DNA from: Psychrobacter sp. JCM 18903 | GTDB taxonomy: Bacteria; Pseudomonadota; Gammaproteobacteria; Pseudomonadales; Moraxellaceae | DNA: 64,000 nt | Assembly: GCF_000586475.1 (NCBI RefSeq) | Contig: NZ_BAWJ01000017.1 | Coordinates: 1-64,000 of the forward strand | Reading direction: 5' to 3' | Shown here: piece after piece, positions 52,936 to 62,658 of the stretch | How the letters are laid out: each line of letters starts with the position of its first letter | Position numbering within the stretch: the first letter of the stretch is position 1 | Position numbers and translations under genes: made by a program | Notes under the pieces: model-generated | The model's database searches: none | The model's input: only the letters and a program-made list of their open reading frames with translations | Told to the model about the DNA's origin: nothing

Positions 52936-53722
52936 AAACATCTTCAGCCAATGGAGTCTGGCTTAAACTCCTATGTTTGACCATCATAGCGACACTGCTG
53001 TTTGAGCACAGCCAATTAGACATTCATATTAGCGAGCTTTTTTACACTAATGGACACTGGCTACTAGAAAAAGGCACACAACCTTTTGCCTTTATTTTTT
53101 ATGATTTGCCTAAATTGCTACTCATCTTGCTTGGCATTTATCTCATAGCCGTTCTAATTCTGAGACATAAACAGGATTCAGACATCAATCTGGTAATAAA
53201 AAATGCTAAGTACGATAAATTGCTCACGCCTTTATCCACGCGTGAAATAAGTTATCTACTGCTTGTTTTAATTGCCGTTCCCAGTATGATTGCGCTACTC
53301 AAAGATATGACTCATGTCAGTTGCCCCAATCATTTAATACTGTTTGGTGGCGAACTGCCTTATCTAAATATTTGGCAAAATATAGTTGCTAATACGCCTG
53401 CCAAGTGCTTCCCAGCAGCTCATGCCAGTGCTGGATTTTCTCTATATGGCTTGGCCTTTTTACCCACTCTGCATCAGTATCGCTATAGAATATTTGAAAT
53501 AGTCACAGTCGTAGGATGGACGATGGGACTGTATAAGATGCTGTTTGGTGATCATTTTTTAGTCATACATTAGTATCGATGCTTCTTTCATTGACCATAA
53601 CCTGCGCACTTGCAACGCTATTTTTTAAATATCCAGTAGCGAACAAAGCCAACAGTATCAATACTAATGGCAAAAAATCTGATACGGCAAGCTTTCAAAA
53701 ATCGTCGAAAACCCAATCTTAG
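52932..53722 (+). CDS. PAP2 family membrane phosphatase (frameshifted)
   Basis: About 263 residues, six membrane helices. Phosphatase motifs: KDMTHVSCPNHLILFGG, PAAHASAGFSLYGLAFLP (active His) and the restored GDHFFSHTLVS. The plain frame stops at 53573; one extra T in the run at about 53559 continues to TAG 53720-53722. The start is probably TTG 52932, overlapping the dgkA stop (TTGA); ATG 52902 is an alternative. Substrate could be a lipid A, undecaprenyl or phosphatidyl phosphate; tight coupling with dgkA in a PmrA-type unit favours envelope lipid modification. Confidence 0.82.
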
Positions 53723-53896
53723 CTGTTGAATAATAGCCAAATTAACAATGGTATCCTTATAAAAATAAAGCTACTAAGCATTTGATAAATAATGTATAAA
53801 TAGTTATTGCTGCCTGACTTAACATTGAGTAACAGCATGGATTGCGCTCGTCGACGACGTTCTTTATTTATCAATAGCCCGCAAAGGAATGTAGCT

Positions 53897-54517
53897 ATGA
53901 GCATCCTATCTTTTATTCTAAAAAAATCAAATATCTACCCTTTACTGACATTAACACTACCATTATTAATAATAAGCGCTGCACATAGCAGCCATGCCGC
54001 CAGTTATACCATCAATCCTGCTGGCACCCATGTGCGCTTTGCCATTGAACGCTTCCAATCTCCTGCCACTGCGGGCGGCTTTTATAATGTCCAAGGTCAA
54101 CTGCAATATGACTCAAGTTTAAAAACTGGCAATATCTCCTTGGTCATTCCGATCAGCTCTCTAAATACGGGAAATAAAGCATTTAACCAGACTTTGACAG
54201 GACCTAGCTTCTTTGATATGCAGCGCTTTCCATTGGCACGTTTTGATTCTAACAAATGGTATTTTAGCCAAGACAAATCACGCCCAATGGTCACAAAAGT
54301 AGACGGTCATCTAACACTACATGGCGAAACCCACCCTATTAGCTTAACAGCGACTAAGTTTGACTGTTATCTACATCCCACTCTCAAGAAAGATATTTGT
54401 GGTGGGGATTTTACGGCGATGATTGATCGCACCAAATGGAATATCGATAAATATGCGTGGTTTGGCGTTACTAAAAACCTTCACTTAAACATTCAGGTCG
54501 AGGCAACCAAACAGTAG
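53897..54517 (+). CDS. YceI family periplasmic protein
   Basis: 206 residues from ATG 53897 (AAAGGAATG upstream); the frame is open from 53807, but the signal peptide begins here, with cleavage after SHAA or HAAS near residue 33. Lipocalin-like YceI barrel that binds an isoprenoid chain: INPAGTHVRFAIERFQ, IPISSLNTGNKAFNQTL, SFFDMQRFPLARFDS, VDGHLTLHGETHPISL. It has Cys pair CYLHPTLKKDICGG. Intact. Function not firmly known. Confidence 0.88.
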   Translation: MSILSFILKKSNIYPLLTLTLPLLIISAAHSSHAASYTINPAGTHVRFAIERFQSPATAGGFYNVQGQLQYDSSLKTGNISLVIPISSLNTGNKAFNQTLTGPSFFDMQRFPLARFDSNKWYFSQDKSRPMVTKVDGHLTLHGETHPISLTATKFDCYLHPTLKKDICGGDFTAMIDRTKWNIDKYAWFGVTKNLHLNIQVEATKQ

Positions 54518-54571
54518 CAGTCCTTATCAGCGTTAATTTTATGACATTAATTTTTATAGCACTGCTTTTTA

Positions 54572-54612
54572 GGGTCTATCCTCATTTTAAATCTGGGCTA
54601 AAAATAGCTAAA
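54572..54612. mobile_element. MITE fragment at the end of the thioesterase gene
   Basis: Begins TA|GGGTCTATCCTCATTTTAAA and continues GGGCTAAAAATAGCTAAA, which matches the reverse-oriented interior of the full MITE. It supplies the stop codon of the adjacent minus-strand gene (54608-54610). Confidence 0.55.
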
Positions 54613-55020
54613 CGTGCTGAGGCGGTACGGAATACGTGCCAACTACGTGAGCCACCATATCGCGAGAGCCTTCAGAATAAAGCGCAACCTCGCCAACGAT
54701 TAGCGTGCGGCCTACTTTTATCAACGTACACTCAGCGATAATACGTGCTTCTGCTGAGGGTTTGCGCAAAAAATTAATGGTCAAACTCGTCGTCACCGTT
54801 AATGGCACAATACCTATTTTACCAAGTATCGCCACATAGAGAGCCACATCAGCGATGCTCATCAATACTGGTCCAGAGACCGTACCACCGGGACGCAATT
54901 CATTGATCCCAATATCGTGTGATAAGGTCGAGCGATTGTCACCGACTGCTCGATGACACATTTAGTTTGTGGAAATTCCAACGCCATAAAGGCGACAATT
55001 TCTTCTTTGGTTGCAGACAT
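54608..55020 (-). CDS. PaaI-type hotdog thioesterase (frameshifted)
   Basis: Acyl-CoA thioesterase-like protein, about 137 residues. MSATKEEIVAFMALEFPQTK from ATG 55020, then one missing G near 54945 leads into VGDNRSTLSHDIGINELRPGG, TVSGPVLMSIADVALYVAIL (hotdog helix with the catalytic Asp) and LTINFLRKPSAEARIIAE. The last residues (SVPPQHV) and stop come from an adjoining MITE fragment. Substrate unknown. Confidence 0.85.
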
Positions 55021-55049
55021 ATCCTTTCCTTGGATTTTATTATCCTTAA

Positions 55050-55591
55050 TCAATGCACCACTGGCGTACCTTCTGTACTAAATGCAAAGCCTTTATTGCT
55101 AAAATTACCGATCATCACCGCCTCAATGACGGGCTTGACCGTCTCGTCTATCCCTTCGACTTCAATGATAAAGTTGGCGCCCGATCCGCTTTATCCTCTT
55201 CTTTTTCGACGATATAATTGAGCGTGGCCATTGCTGGAAGCTCAATCGGTTTGGTTAAATAGGATTTTATAAAGGTTCCATCAGTGCCATAGTAATCAAT
55301 TTTATTGATATACAGCGATTTTTTTAGCGTGGTATTGCGTACACTCAAAGTCGCTGATAGCAAGACTTTACGATTGTCTCTATCGGTATAGATGTCAGAA
55401 TAAATGGGCACATAAAAGGTTTGTTTATAGGCAAACTGGCTACGATCAACCGCTGTTGTCATCTCCAGCTCTTGAATGGGGTCTTGATGTTTTTCTGAAT
55501 ACAACACGTTCGGGTCTTGCGGCGTCTGGTCACAACCTGACAACAATGCCATCGTCGCAAGCAACAAGATGCATATAGTGCGCTTACTCAT
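55050..55591 (-). CDS. DUF3124 lipoprotein (frameshifted)
   Basis: About 180 residues. The signal peptide MSKRTICILLLATMALLSGCD has lipobox LSGC, Cys20. The body matches DUF3124 (FYVPIYSDIYTDRDNRKVLL, TLSVRNTTLKKSLYI, YYGTDGTFIKSYL). The plain frame stops at 55148; one extra G in GGG (about 55181) continues as GANFIIEVEGIDETVKPVIEA to TGA at 55050-55052. Envelope protein of unknown function. Confidence 0.82.
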
Positions 55592-55634
55592 AAGTTTCCC
55601 CTTTGCCTTTTCATGTCACGGCTGTTGCAAATGT

Positions 55635-56336
55635 TTATTTGATTTTCACACCGACACTACGCAGAAACTCGTTGATATGTTTGTTAGCACCGTAGATGAC
55701 CAATACGTCTTTATCTTGCAATACTTGCTCAGGCGCAGCCAAACCTTTAATACTAGGCTTACTTTGCGTACGACCAAAGCTGTCTTCATAATACTCATAG
55801 CGCAGGGTACTAAGCAATCGAATATTGAACTTTTGCTCCAACTGCAAGTCATCAACGGTCTGACCAATCAACGACTTGGGAATGCTAATCTCTACCATAC
55901 TGAAATGATCACTCAGCTCAAACGAGTCGACGAAATAACGTAGCGACAGCCGTTTGGCCCAGCGATTGGCCGCCTCTTTTTCAGGGTGGATAAGGTCGTC
56001 CACACCGATAGCTTGCAACACTTTTTCGTGCAGCGGATTGATACTACGACTGATCAAACGTTTCGCTTTTAGGGTTTTAAATAATGCCGTCGCCATGACG
56101 TTTGCGCCTTGGTCTTCACCGATTGCGACAATAACGATATCGGTGTCGATAATCGGTAATCCATTGACGGTATATTCATCCGTGGCATCCATACAGATGG
56201 TATGAGAGATGACTTCCTTATACGCCTCAACCTTTTGCATGCTGCTGTCAATGGCAATCACTTCGTGCCCCTGACGGGTCAACGCCATGCCTAGCGATGA
56301 GCCAAAGTTCCCTAACCCTACGATGATATATTTCAT
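55635..56336 (-). CDS. ktrA: Potassium uptake regulatory subunit KtrA
   Basis: Cytoplasmic gating ring of the Ktr potassium uptake system. 233 residues, intact. RCK_N domain with IIVGLGNFGSSLGMAL (nucleotide-binding GxGxxG) and AIDSSMQKVE, then RCK_C (FSMVEISIPKSLIGQTVDDL; DVLVIYGANKHINEFL). It follows ktrB by 57 bp in the same direction. Confidence 0.92.
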   Translation of the reverse strand: MKYIIVGLGNFGSSLGMALTRQGHEVIAIDSSMQKVEAYKEVISHTICMDATDEYTVNGLPIIDTDIVIVAIGEDQGANVMATALFKTLKAKRLISRSINPLHEKVLQAIGVDDLIHPEKEAANRWAKRLSLRYFVDSFELSDHFSMVEISIPKSLIGQTVDDLQLEQKFNIRLLSTLRYEYYEDSFGRTQSKPSIKGLAAPEQVLQDKDVLVIYGANKHINEFLRSVGVKIK

Positions 56337-56393
56337 AACCTTATTAACCTTTTTCAGTATTTTTTAATGATGAAATGGCTTATTTACGACCAT

Positions 56394-58153
56394 TTAATTG
56401 ATCGTGATTTCTTCAGTTGGATAGCGATAATTGCGCTGGCGTCTATTTTTGAGTAGGGCAATAAAGATGGTCAACATGCTGACACGCCCAACAAACATAA
56501 TGACTGACACCACTATTTTGCTAAAATCTGATAACTCTGTCGTCAAATTCAGACTTAATCCCACCGTGCTGTAAGCTGAAAAACATTCAAAAACCACCTT
56601 GATTAAATCAAGCTCTGGTTGATCATAGCTGATGAGCGTCACCCCCATACCGATGACCAATAAAGACAGCCACATAATAGAAAATGCACGGCGAATCGAG
56701 ATGTCAGCAATCTGGCGCTTAAAGACCTCAACATTGGTCTGACCACGTGCCAAACTCAAAGTGTTTAACAGGGCAATCGCAAACGTACTGGTTTTGATAC
56801 CACCGCCCGTCGAGTTTGGCGAGGCACCAATCCACATCAAAAATATCGTCAACATAATCGTGGGAAACGCGAGTTCCCCCATGTCGATGGTATTAAATCC
56901 TGCGGTTCGCGGCGTGGCAGCAGTAAACAGCCCTGTGACAAGCTTACCGAAAAAACTGCGATGGTCTGCCAGCACATTGTTATATTCAAATATCATCACA
57001 CCGATGAGACCTACCAACAATAAAGCGCCCGTCGTAATCAAGGTTATGCGGCTATTAATATTGAGCAACCATGGTCGATAAATATAACGCTGATCATGGC
57101 GATAGATCAGGCGCTCGGCACGATCACGCAAATAACGCAGCACATTGACCACAATGACAAAACCCATACCACCAAAGATAAAGGTCGTAGCGATAATCAG
57201 TTGTAATGGGTAATTAAAACGTAGCGCGTCATCATACATGCCAGCGCTAAATGTAGAAAATCCAGCATTACAGAACGCAGAAATTGCATGGAAAACAGAG
57301 AAGAATAACTGCTCAGACCAATCCATATCTGGTATGTCATAAATACTGATATAAATGAGTGCCGCAGCCACTGCCTCAACGGCAAATGTCACATATAAGA
57401 TGGATTTGAGGGTCGATACCACATCACCCATGCCGCGCATGTAAGACATCTCACTGATGCTCGCCTGCGTCTCATAACTGACACCGCCCTTAAAGAAATA
57501 ACTAAAATACGTCACAAAAGTCAAAATACCCAAGCCGCCAATCTGTATCAGCCCCATGATAATGACTTGCCCAAAAGTTGTGAAATAAGTCGCCGTATCT
57601 ACCACGATAAGACCAGTCACACAGACAGCACTGGTCGCGGTAAAGAGCGCATCAATGAAAGACAGCGGCTGCGTCGTTGCATTGGGCATCATCAGTAGCA
57701 ATGCACCGACCAATACCAATGACAGGAAGCTTAAGATAAAAAACTGCGCAGGGTTTAGAAAGGTACGATTGAGATTAAAATCATGGTCAGATATTTCACG
57801 AATAAAGGTCACAAAGACGGCAATTTTGATGGCAACGAAGCATCAACAGCGACCGACATCCCAGAGCGCACCAAATCAGTGAAATGTGCTACCAATAGGA
57901 TAACAATCGCGATACTGGTCAGTAAGTCAAAGACAGCGACTTTATTTAGGGTCAGCGGCTTTTTGCTATAGAGGTAACGCCCTGCCGTCACAACAAAGCC
58001 TAAAAAAATAATCGCAAGATAAAAAATATGGAAAACCTGTTGTAACCACATCGGCAGCGTGAAACCACTGTCTAATAAAGCAATGGCTACGCCGATAATA
58101 CTAATGACAATCGTGACATTATTTAACAATCGATAACGCTTGGCTGCATGCAT
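56394..58153 (-). CDS. ktrB: Potassium uptake channel subunit KtrB with N-terminal membrane extension (frameshifted)
   Basis: Superfamily of potassium transporters (Trk/Ktr), about 586 residues. The four filter loops are visible: SAVCVTGLIVVDT, ISAFCNAGFSTF, TPRTAGFNTID and FSAYSTVGLSLN. Ahead of the usual KtrB start it has about 115 extra residues with three to four membrane helices (MHAAKRYRLLNNVTIVISII ... LLTSIAIVILLVAHF). The two parts are joined by one missing base near 57840 (FVAIKIAVFVTFIREIS). Without that correction it would read as two genes. Confidence 0.9.
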
Positions 58154-58512
58154 CGCCCTAATCCATGATAGGAATAACCACGATATTTATACTCCTTTTT
58201 TGTGTTACTCACAAAACTGATTTTAGATAATCGTAACTAATTATGATGCCCTGTTGAACACTCATACCTAGCCATGCTGATTGCTAAAATGGTTGTAGAT
58301 AAATTATAGATTAGCAGTAACGGTAATATTTACGTTCTAACGAGGTTTTGTGAGGTTGGATTAGATAAAAAATGATTATTGTGAGGGTTGCATAGTAGCA
58401 TTTCTATATAGTGACATTTTTCCATGGCTACACTTTTGGATAGTTGCAGTACAAACATATGCTCTAGTAGGGTCATTAGTCTATAGGTTAGCGTATTTAT
58501 GAGCGCTATACC
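58154..58512. other. Intergenic region, nothing recognised
   Basis: 359 AT-rich bases between the ktrB promoter and the end of the DMT exporter gene; no ORF, repeat or clear hairpin seen. Confidence 0.4.
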
Positions 58513-59469
58513 CTAACGGTCATCTTTACGTAGTTCTATCGATGTGGTCGCCATTTTCACCCCGCCCCATGTCACCAAACCAACGCCCAGTGCGATCAAT
58601 GAAGCACCCAGAAACAACCCTTCTGGCGGCATCTCACCCTGCAAAAAAATAGCCACTGGCACACCGACAACTGCACCGACCGAGCCTAATAAACTTAATA
58701 AAACAGGACCGCCAGTTTTTTGTAATAAAAACAACAATAAGAATTGACCCGCAAATACGGCGGCTTGTATGCCAATCAAACCTAGCGGCACCCAGTCTAG
58801 TGGCATATTCACTGAAAAATTAGGCAATACACTAAATGACAGCAGCAACAGCGAAGCCGCGATTAGCATACCTGGCGCGAGTGCGCTAGGTGATGCCTTA
58901 TTAGGCCAGCGTAAGGTGCGATATATATTACCAATAGCCAGTAATACTGGTCCGCAAAGCGCGATCAAAATCCAAAAAGTACTGGCGTCTGGCGTCGAAA
59001 ACTTACGCGCTGCCAATACTCCTGCGCCAAGAAGCGCCGCGGCCACACCCAAAGCGCGGACGATATTAAATCGCTCCATCCGCAGTGCCAATGCACCAAG
59101 ATAAGTCAACAATGGTGGAAGCGAGATAATGAGCGCGACGAAACCTGCACCCACATGTGGGATAGCTGAAAACAGTAGTAAATTAGAACCTGCAACACTG
59201 ATGAGCGCGGCCACAAAATAGTATTCAAAGCTACGCGCATTTAAAGGAGGTAATTCGTGCCGTATTAATGCAACGATCAATAAAATAGCAGCAGCGCCCG
59301 TGATGGACCAAAAGAGAAATGCCAGTGGTGTAATACCTATCTCACCAGCATATTTTGCCAAATTGGTAGAAATACCAATCAGACCTCCTCCGCCTAACAA
59401 GCAAGCAAAAGGGATGAGCCATGTGCTGGTGTTGCGAGAAGCTTGCTGTTCTAAAGACTCACTCATCAA
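58513..59469 (-). CDS. DMT superfamily (EamA) transporter
   Basis: 318 residues, ten membrane helices in two EamA halves (first half through LISLPPLLTYLGALALRME; second from TFWILIALCGPVLLAIG). Intact. These are metabolite or drug exporters. Start ATG 59469 overlaps the end of the amine oxidase gene by 11 bp, so the two are translationally coupled and the exporter may handle a product or substrate of the oxidase. Confidence 0.85.
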   Translation of the reverse strand: MMSESLEQQASRNTSTWLIPFACLLGGGGLIGISTNLAKYAGEIGITPLAFLFWSITGAAAILLIVALIRHELPPLNARSFEYYFVAALISVAGSNLLLFSAIPHVGAGFVALIISLPPLLTYLGALALRMERFNIVRALGVAAALLGAGVLAARKFSTPDASTFWILIALCGPVLLAIGNIYRTLRWPNKASPSALAPGMLIAASLLLLSFSVLPNFSVNMPLDWVPLGLIGIQAAVFAGQFLLLFLLQKTGGPVLLSLLGSVGAVVGVPVAIFLQGEMPPEGLFLGASLIALGVGLVTWGGVKMATTSIELRKDDR

Positions 59470-60655
59470 CTATCCTATTGGGTAGCGACGCTGATGACGA
59501 TAGCTCATCAGACAAACCTAAATCTAAACCCTGTACCGCCTTATGTGCTGCGTCGATAGCACCAGCAATATAACCAGGAAACGCGTCTGACCATTCACTA
59601 GCGCTGCCCGTTAGGCAGTTTTGCCATGCACCTATGTTTGGCTTAGCGTTCGGTGCGACAGCATGTTGACCTGAGCCACTGGCATCAGCAGGCGTCGCGG
59701 TCAATGAATCTTGCGCCCAGTCTTTCAGATACTCAGCCGTTGGCGTCTCTGCCTGTGCACCAAATAAACGTACCAACTGCGCTCGGCAATGGGCTTTTAG
59801 TTCCATTTCTGAGACGCTTTGGCGGACGTGAGCAGGAACGCCAAAGAAGCCAAATAATGCACCATTGCCCTCTACCAAGGACGCATCGTGAATCTCAGTC
59901 AGCGGTCCTATTGCACTTCGCGCCGAACCCGATAGTTCTTGATTACGCCAAAAAGGCGACTCATAAACCGCCACATATTTGGCATGTGGCGCCATCCATG
60001 TCGCGGTTTCTTGCCATTCTGTTATCAACGGCTGTGGTAAATCAGGTTCAAACTTGATGTTACTCGCCGCCAAACGAGGCGGTAGCGCAAGGAGCACATG
60101 CTGCGCGTGATAAGTAGTTATTTGACCAGCTGTCATCTGTTCAGCGCTGCATTCGCTCTCTATGTCGATATAGTGATCAGTCTTGATTACACGCTTTACG
60201 ATTTGTCCCGTGATAATGCGCGTAGGATTTAAGCGCGCATACAGAGCATCAATGAGCGCTGCCATACCACCGACGAGGCGCATAGACGGTGGCGAGCTTT
60301 GATAGCCTTGGGTGCGAACAGGCAGCTCATTGGCGGTACGTTCAACCATCATGTCACCGTCCTCGAACTGCGCAAAACGCGGTAAATTCAACTTTTCAAT
60401 AAGACTGATCAACTGCGGCTGATACTCTGGCCAAAACCACGATGGCCCTAAGTCGAAGCCATCGTTTGATTTTTCATTATCGACACTTTGTCTACTAGCA
60501 TTCTGATCTACTGATGATTTCGCAACAGCGATGCGCCCGCCCAATCTATCACGCGCTTCAAGCAATATATAATCGATGCCTCGTTGCTCTAACAAAAACG
60601 CTGCATATAAGCCACTCAAACCACCACCGATAATTGCAATAGGTAGGTTTTGCAT
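59459..60655 (-). CDS. Flavin-dependent amine oxidase
   Basis: 398 residues, intact. FAD-binding motif at the N-terminus IAIIGGGLSGLYAAFLLEQRG and LLEARDRLGGRI; substrate-domain segment GPSWFWPEYQPQL; C-terminal FAD contact FPGYIAGAIDAAHKAVQG. Resembles monoamine or polyamine oxidases. First gene of a two-gene unit with the DMT exporter. Confidence 0.85.
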   Translation of the reverse strand: MQNLPIAIIGGGLSGLYAAFLLEQRGIDYILLEARDRLGGRIAVAKSSVDQNASRQSVDNEKSNDGFDLGPSWFWPEYQPQLISLIEKLNLPRFAQFEDGDMMVERTANELPVRTQGYQSSPPSMRLVGGMAALIDALYARLNPTRIITGQIVKRVIKTDHYIDIESECSAEQMTAGQITTYHAQHVLLALPPRLAASNIKFEPDLPQPLITEWQETATWMAPHAKYVAVYESPFWRNQELSGSARSAIGPLTEIHDASLVEGNGALFGFFGVPAHVRQSVSEMELKAHCRAQLVRLFGAQAETPTAEYLKDWAQDSLTATPADASGSGQHAVAPNAKPNIGAWQNCLTGSASEWSDAFPGYIAGAIDAAHKAVQGLDLGLSDELSSSASLPNRIVDE

Positions 60656-60705
60656 AACAAATCATTCCTGCTTAGTTGAAGATTTTTCAGTACTCAGTAT
60701 CGAAG

Positions 60706-61128
60706 TTATTCAGCCAACAACTTTGTAAGCAGCTCGTCTATCTCAACCTTAAATTCTTTATCTTCAATCTTATTAGCCGTGATTTTGGCATTTTGTAGAC
60801 TTTGGATAGCCGCATCCTTTTCACCCATTTCGATCTGTAGAACCGCCATAGAAAAGGCAATCGATGACATGTGATCTTTCGAATTAATCGCAGTCGCTTT
60901 CGCTAAGGCCTTGTCATAAATAACTAAGGCTTCGTCTAAATCTTCGGTAAAGTCAGCCAATGTTTCCCACTGTTCTGGATGGTCTTTATCGGTATTTTCA
61001 TTATCGTTACAAATGGCTTTTAGCTCAGCATAAAACCCATCAAATGCTGCTTGATTGCCTATACGATCAGCTTCCAATAACTCTTCAGCTAAAGTATAAA
61101 TTGCTTTATAAATTTTGGTATTAATCAT
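60706..61128 (-). CDS. Hypothetical TPR-like helical protein
   Basis: 140 residues, acidic and all-helical with repeats that look like tetratricopeptide units (LDEALVIYDKALAKATAIN; SIAFSMAVLQIEMGEKDAAIQSL). No signal peptide. No recognised specific family; perhaps an adaptor or scaffold. Intact. Confidence 0.65.
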   Translation of the reverse strand: MINTKIYKAIYTLAEELLEADRIGNQAAFDGFYAELKAICNDNENTDKDHPEQWETLADFTEDLDEALVIYDKALAKATAINSKDHMSSIAFSMAVLQIEMGEKDAAIQSLQNAKITANKIEDKEFKVEIDELLTKLLAE

Positions 61129-61259
61129 TGCTCATAACCTTTTATGAATTAGGATCTATGGTACTTGTTTTTCAGCCAATAGTACTTGGCGAATATTACT
61201 TGGTAAACAGTGCTTAGCTGGGATTATAACGTAATTCAACCAGCTAAAATGACTGGCAC

Positions 61260-61296
61260 AAAAAAGGATGCGATAGTCGATATCACACCTTTTTTA
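61260..61296 (-). terminator. Terminator-like hairpin after the DsrE-like gene
   Basis: A-run, imperfect stem GGATGCGATA / TATCACACC, T-run; 31 bp past the minus-strand stop at 61328. Confidence 0.5.
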
Positions 61297-61327
61297 TTCA
61301 TCAAACTACTAATCATTTTTTATCTGC

Positions 61328-61825
61328 TTAAAAGCTCATTATCTTGGTGGTTTGATCGACCATTAGCGCCCCGATATCAGCAGGATCAGCAGCACTCACG
61401 CCTTCAATCAGAGCCGATTGGTCAATACCCTTACCCGGTAGATAAAGTGCACAAACCTCAACCTTGGTGTTGGTATTTTTCATAACCATTTGCATCAAAC
61501 CCTGTGGGCTCATATTTTTAGGTGGTTGTGCTGTGGTCACACTTTTGGGTGCGTCACGGAGTGCCATATCACCGGCTGGACCGCAGAGCAATACTCGAGT
61601 ATTGGCACCTTGCTGCGCGGATTGCATAGTTAGCACCATCGACATGAGCTGCACTTGAGCATGCTCTGATGTCACATTTATCAACACCGATGCCGTCGGT
61701 TTTTTATTCTCTGGAATGACGTCACTCTTTTGTGACATGGCATTGGTCGCTGTACAGCCAACCATCAGTGAGGCGGCGCTTATAGCAAGTGCAGTAGCAA
61801 CTATCCGTTTCATCATCTTCTCCAT
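61328..61825 (-). CDS. DsrE-like lipoprotein
   Basis: 165 residues (161 from the second Met). The signal peptide KRIVATALAISAASLMVGCT has lipobox MVGC. The mature part is a DsrE/DsrF-type fold: VLINVTSEHAQVQLMSMVL, VLLCGPAGDMAL, MSPQGLMQMVMKNTNTKVEV and a single conserved-position Cys in VEVCALYLPGKG. Most DsrE proteins are cytoplasmic sulfur carriers; exported versions are less studied. Intact. Confidence 0.78.
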   Translation of the reverse strand: MEKMMKRIVATALAISAASLMVGCTATNAMSQKSDVIPENKKPTASVLINVTSEHAQVQLMSMVLTMQSAQQGANTRVLLCGPAGDMALRDAPKSVTTAQPPKNMSPQGLMQMVMKNTNTKVEVCALYLPGKGIDQSALIEGVSAADPADIGALMVDQTTKIMSF

Positions 61826-61933
61826 TTATCAACAATCATTAAAATCATCGTTATTAAATTATACACTAAAATATATTAACAAAAGGTATAATATTATTTA
61901 TGATAAGAAAGTTATGATAAGAAATATAATCTG

Positions 61934-61966
61934 TGGCGTGTCCTCATTTTGAGAAGAAAAGGATAC
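61934..61966. mobile_element. MITE end fragment
   Basis: GGCGTGTCCTCATTTT at 61935-61950 matches the left end of the full MITE; a degraded second end GGATAC follows at once. Just 10 bp beyond the end of the YgjP-like gene. Confidence 0.45.
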
Positions 61967-61976
61967 AGCACTGCGA

Positions 61977-62468
61977 TCACCTCAATTCGCGCCAGTGCAA
62001 CCACAACCGCGTATCAAGCTCAAACTGATGATACTCAGGCTCCATATGACAGCATAATTGATAAAACGCTTTATTATGCTCATGCTCTTTAAAATGCGCT
62101 AACTCATGCACGACAATCATGCGCAAAAACTCAGGCGGCGCTTCTTGAAATAAGCTGGCCACGGTGATGCTGTTGTGGGATTTTAGCTTACTGCCCTGTA
62201 TGCGAGACTGGGTGGTATGAATACCTAGCGCATGTTTGAGGACCGTTAATTTACTGCTATAGCTGACATTCGATAACTGTCCCACTTTGCGCATATATTG
62301 GTTTTTTATCTCATTGATATACTGATAAAGCGCCTTATCACTTTTTATTTGGTGCTGAGTGGGATACTTTTTTTCTAGATATGCGCCCAATGTACCATCG
62401 CTAATCAGCAATGCCGCTTGGGTTTGAACTTGCTCAGAATAATGAGCGATGTACTTTAATGTGGTCAC
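61977..62468 (-). CDS. YgjP-like metallopeptidase family protein
   Basis: 163 residues with the zinc motif VVHELAHFKEHEHNKAFY (HExxH plus a following His) of the DUF45/WLM-like YgjP family; conserved mid-block SSKLTVLKHALGIHTTQSR. Cytoplasmic. E. coli YgjP has been linked to UTP pyrophosphatase activity, so protease activity should not be assumed. Intact. Confidence 0.82.
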   Translation of the reverse strand: MTTLKYIAHYSEQVQTQAALLISDGTLGAYLEKKYPTQHQIKSDKALYQYINEIKNQYMRKVGQLSNVSYSSKLTVLKHALGIHTTQSRIQGSKLKSHNSITVASLFQEAPPEFLRMIVVHELAHFKEHEHNKAFYQLCCHMEPEYHQFELDTRLWLHWRELR

Positions 62469-62557
62469 AAACTTATCCTTTGCTAATATTTCGAAACTGA
62501 TAATCCGAAACGTATCTTTATATATTTTACCCTATATCTACTGATTTTATTTTTCAT

Positions 62558-62601
62558 AAAACAACCCCATAAGCTGCATTCAACTTATGGGGTTGTTTGT
62601 T
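62558..62601 (-). terminator. Terminator after the betT-like gene
   Basis: Strong stem ACAACCCCATAAG / CTTATGGGGTTGT; on the minus strand it is followed by T-rich sequence. Confidence 0.8.
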
Positions 62602-62658
62602 ACGATGTTTTTACTTAAGTGTTTTTACTTCAATATTCAGGACGTGTTGATAAATCAA

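Noticed and set aside
53807-53896. YceI start at 53807
   Set aside because: The extra residues (NSMDCARRRRSLF) would precede the signal peptide; ATG 53897 has a ribosome binding site and a clean signal sequence.
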